Shown: positions 6,752 to 7,160 of the stretch, one piece after another
Numbering within the stretch: the stretch's first letter is position 1
How the letters are laid out: the number at the start of each line of letters is the position of its first letter
Assembly: GCA_958372035.1 (NCBI GenBank)
Contig: CATXML010000059.1
Location: 1 to 7,160, forward strand
Length of the DNA: 7,160 bases
Direction of reading: 5' to 3'
Source: an uncultured Collinsella sp.
GTDB taxonomy: Bacteria > Actinomycetota > Coriobacteriia > Coriobacteriales > Coriobacteriaceae
Notes under the pieces: generated by a model
The model's database searches: none
What the model saw: the letters and a program-made list of their open reading frames with translations, nothing else
Told to the model about the DNA's origin: nothing
Position numbers and translations under genes: made by a program

Positions 6752-7160
6752 CTACGAGCGGCCGCGAACCTGACCCATAGACGGGGCGGGAACGGCAGCG
6801 AGGATGCGGTCGAGGACGTCGGCGGCGCCAATCGATTCAATACGCGCCTGGGGGCGTAAAACGAGACGGTGGGCGCAAACAGCCTTAAATACCTCGCGCA
6901 CGTCCTCGGGCACCACATAGTCGCGCTCACGAATCAATGCGCAGGCGCGCGCCATGCGGGTGAGCGCGATAATGCCGCGGGGGCTCACGCCCAGCTCGAC
7001 AAGATCGTCATTACGGGTCTCCTCGCACAGGCGGACGATATAATCCAGCACCGTGTCGGCAACCTGTACATTGCCCAGGTAGTTTTGGATATCGAGCAGA
7101 TCATCGCAGGCAACCATGGGCTTAATGTCGTCGAGCGGGTTGACATAGCGACGGGCCTTG
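6752..7160 (-). CDS. MoxR-family AAA+ ATPase, C-terminal part only (N-terminus beyond right edge)
   Basis: About 135 residues are visible; the frame runs off the right edge, and full MoxR proteins are about 310-330 residues. The ATG at 7117 is internal, because the frame continues in sense upstream (KARRYVNPLDDIKP). The visible part is the C-terminal helical lid of MoxR ATPases. Diagnostic pieces are ADTVLDYIVRLCEETR, the ELGVSPRGIIALTRMARACA block with the family's G-x-SPR motif, and ALIRERDYVVPEDVREVFK followed by AHRLVLRP. The Walker A and B motifs lie outside the window, so ATPase competence cannot be judged here. MoxR proteins are thought to act as chaperone-like ATPases that remodel or activate partners encoded beside them, often DUF58 or von Willebrand A proteins, which fits the next gene. 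The stop TAG at 6754-6752 leaves 35 bases before the DUF58 start. Confidence 0.94.
   Translation of the reverse strand, partial: KARRYVNPLDDIKPMVACDDLLDIQNYLGNVQVADTVLDYIVRLCEETRNDDLVELGVSPRGIIALTRMARACALIRERDYVVPEDVREVFKAVCAHRLVLRPQARIESIGAADVLDRILAAVPAPSMGQVRGRS

Overview
The window is moderately high-GC bacterial DNA, probably from a gut Actinomycetota of the Coriobacteriia (Collinsella-like). That guess rests on GC-rich codon use, the MoxR/DUF58/transglutaminase set and a large BspA-type leucine-rich-repeat surface protein. It is inference, since no rRNA or other marker gene is present.

All coding sequence lies on the minus strand, in one tightly packed row that reads from the right edge to the left edge. 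In transcription order it holds: (1) the C-terminal part of a MoxR-family AAA+ ATPase (7160 to 6752, cut by the right edge); (2) a DUF58 membrane protein (6716 to 5544); (3) a polytopic membrane protein with a transglutaminase-like ectodomain (5542 to 3230); (4) a very large membrane-anchored protein with a Gly-rich linker and degenerate leucine-rich repeats (3214 to beyond base 1, cut by the left edge). The gaps are 35, 1 and 15 bases, so this looks like one operon. No stretch over 300 bases lacks a gene, and I see no RNA gene, mobile element, CRISPR array, terminator or convincing internal promoter.

The MoxR-DUF58-transglutaminase trio is a widespread module. It is usually taken to be a chaperone-like ATPase, a membrane adaptor and an extracytoplasmic transglutaminase/protease-fold protein acting together at the cell envelope. 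Two points stand out. The transglutaminase-like protein has Ser where the catalytic Cys should be, and its whole ectodomain of about 400 residues contains no Cys, so ordinary thiol chemistry there is impossible. The trio is also followed directly, with its own good ribosome binding site, by a large surface protein with its own membrane anchor. That protein is a natural candidate for the client or partner of the module.
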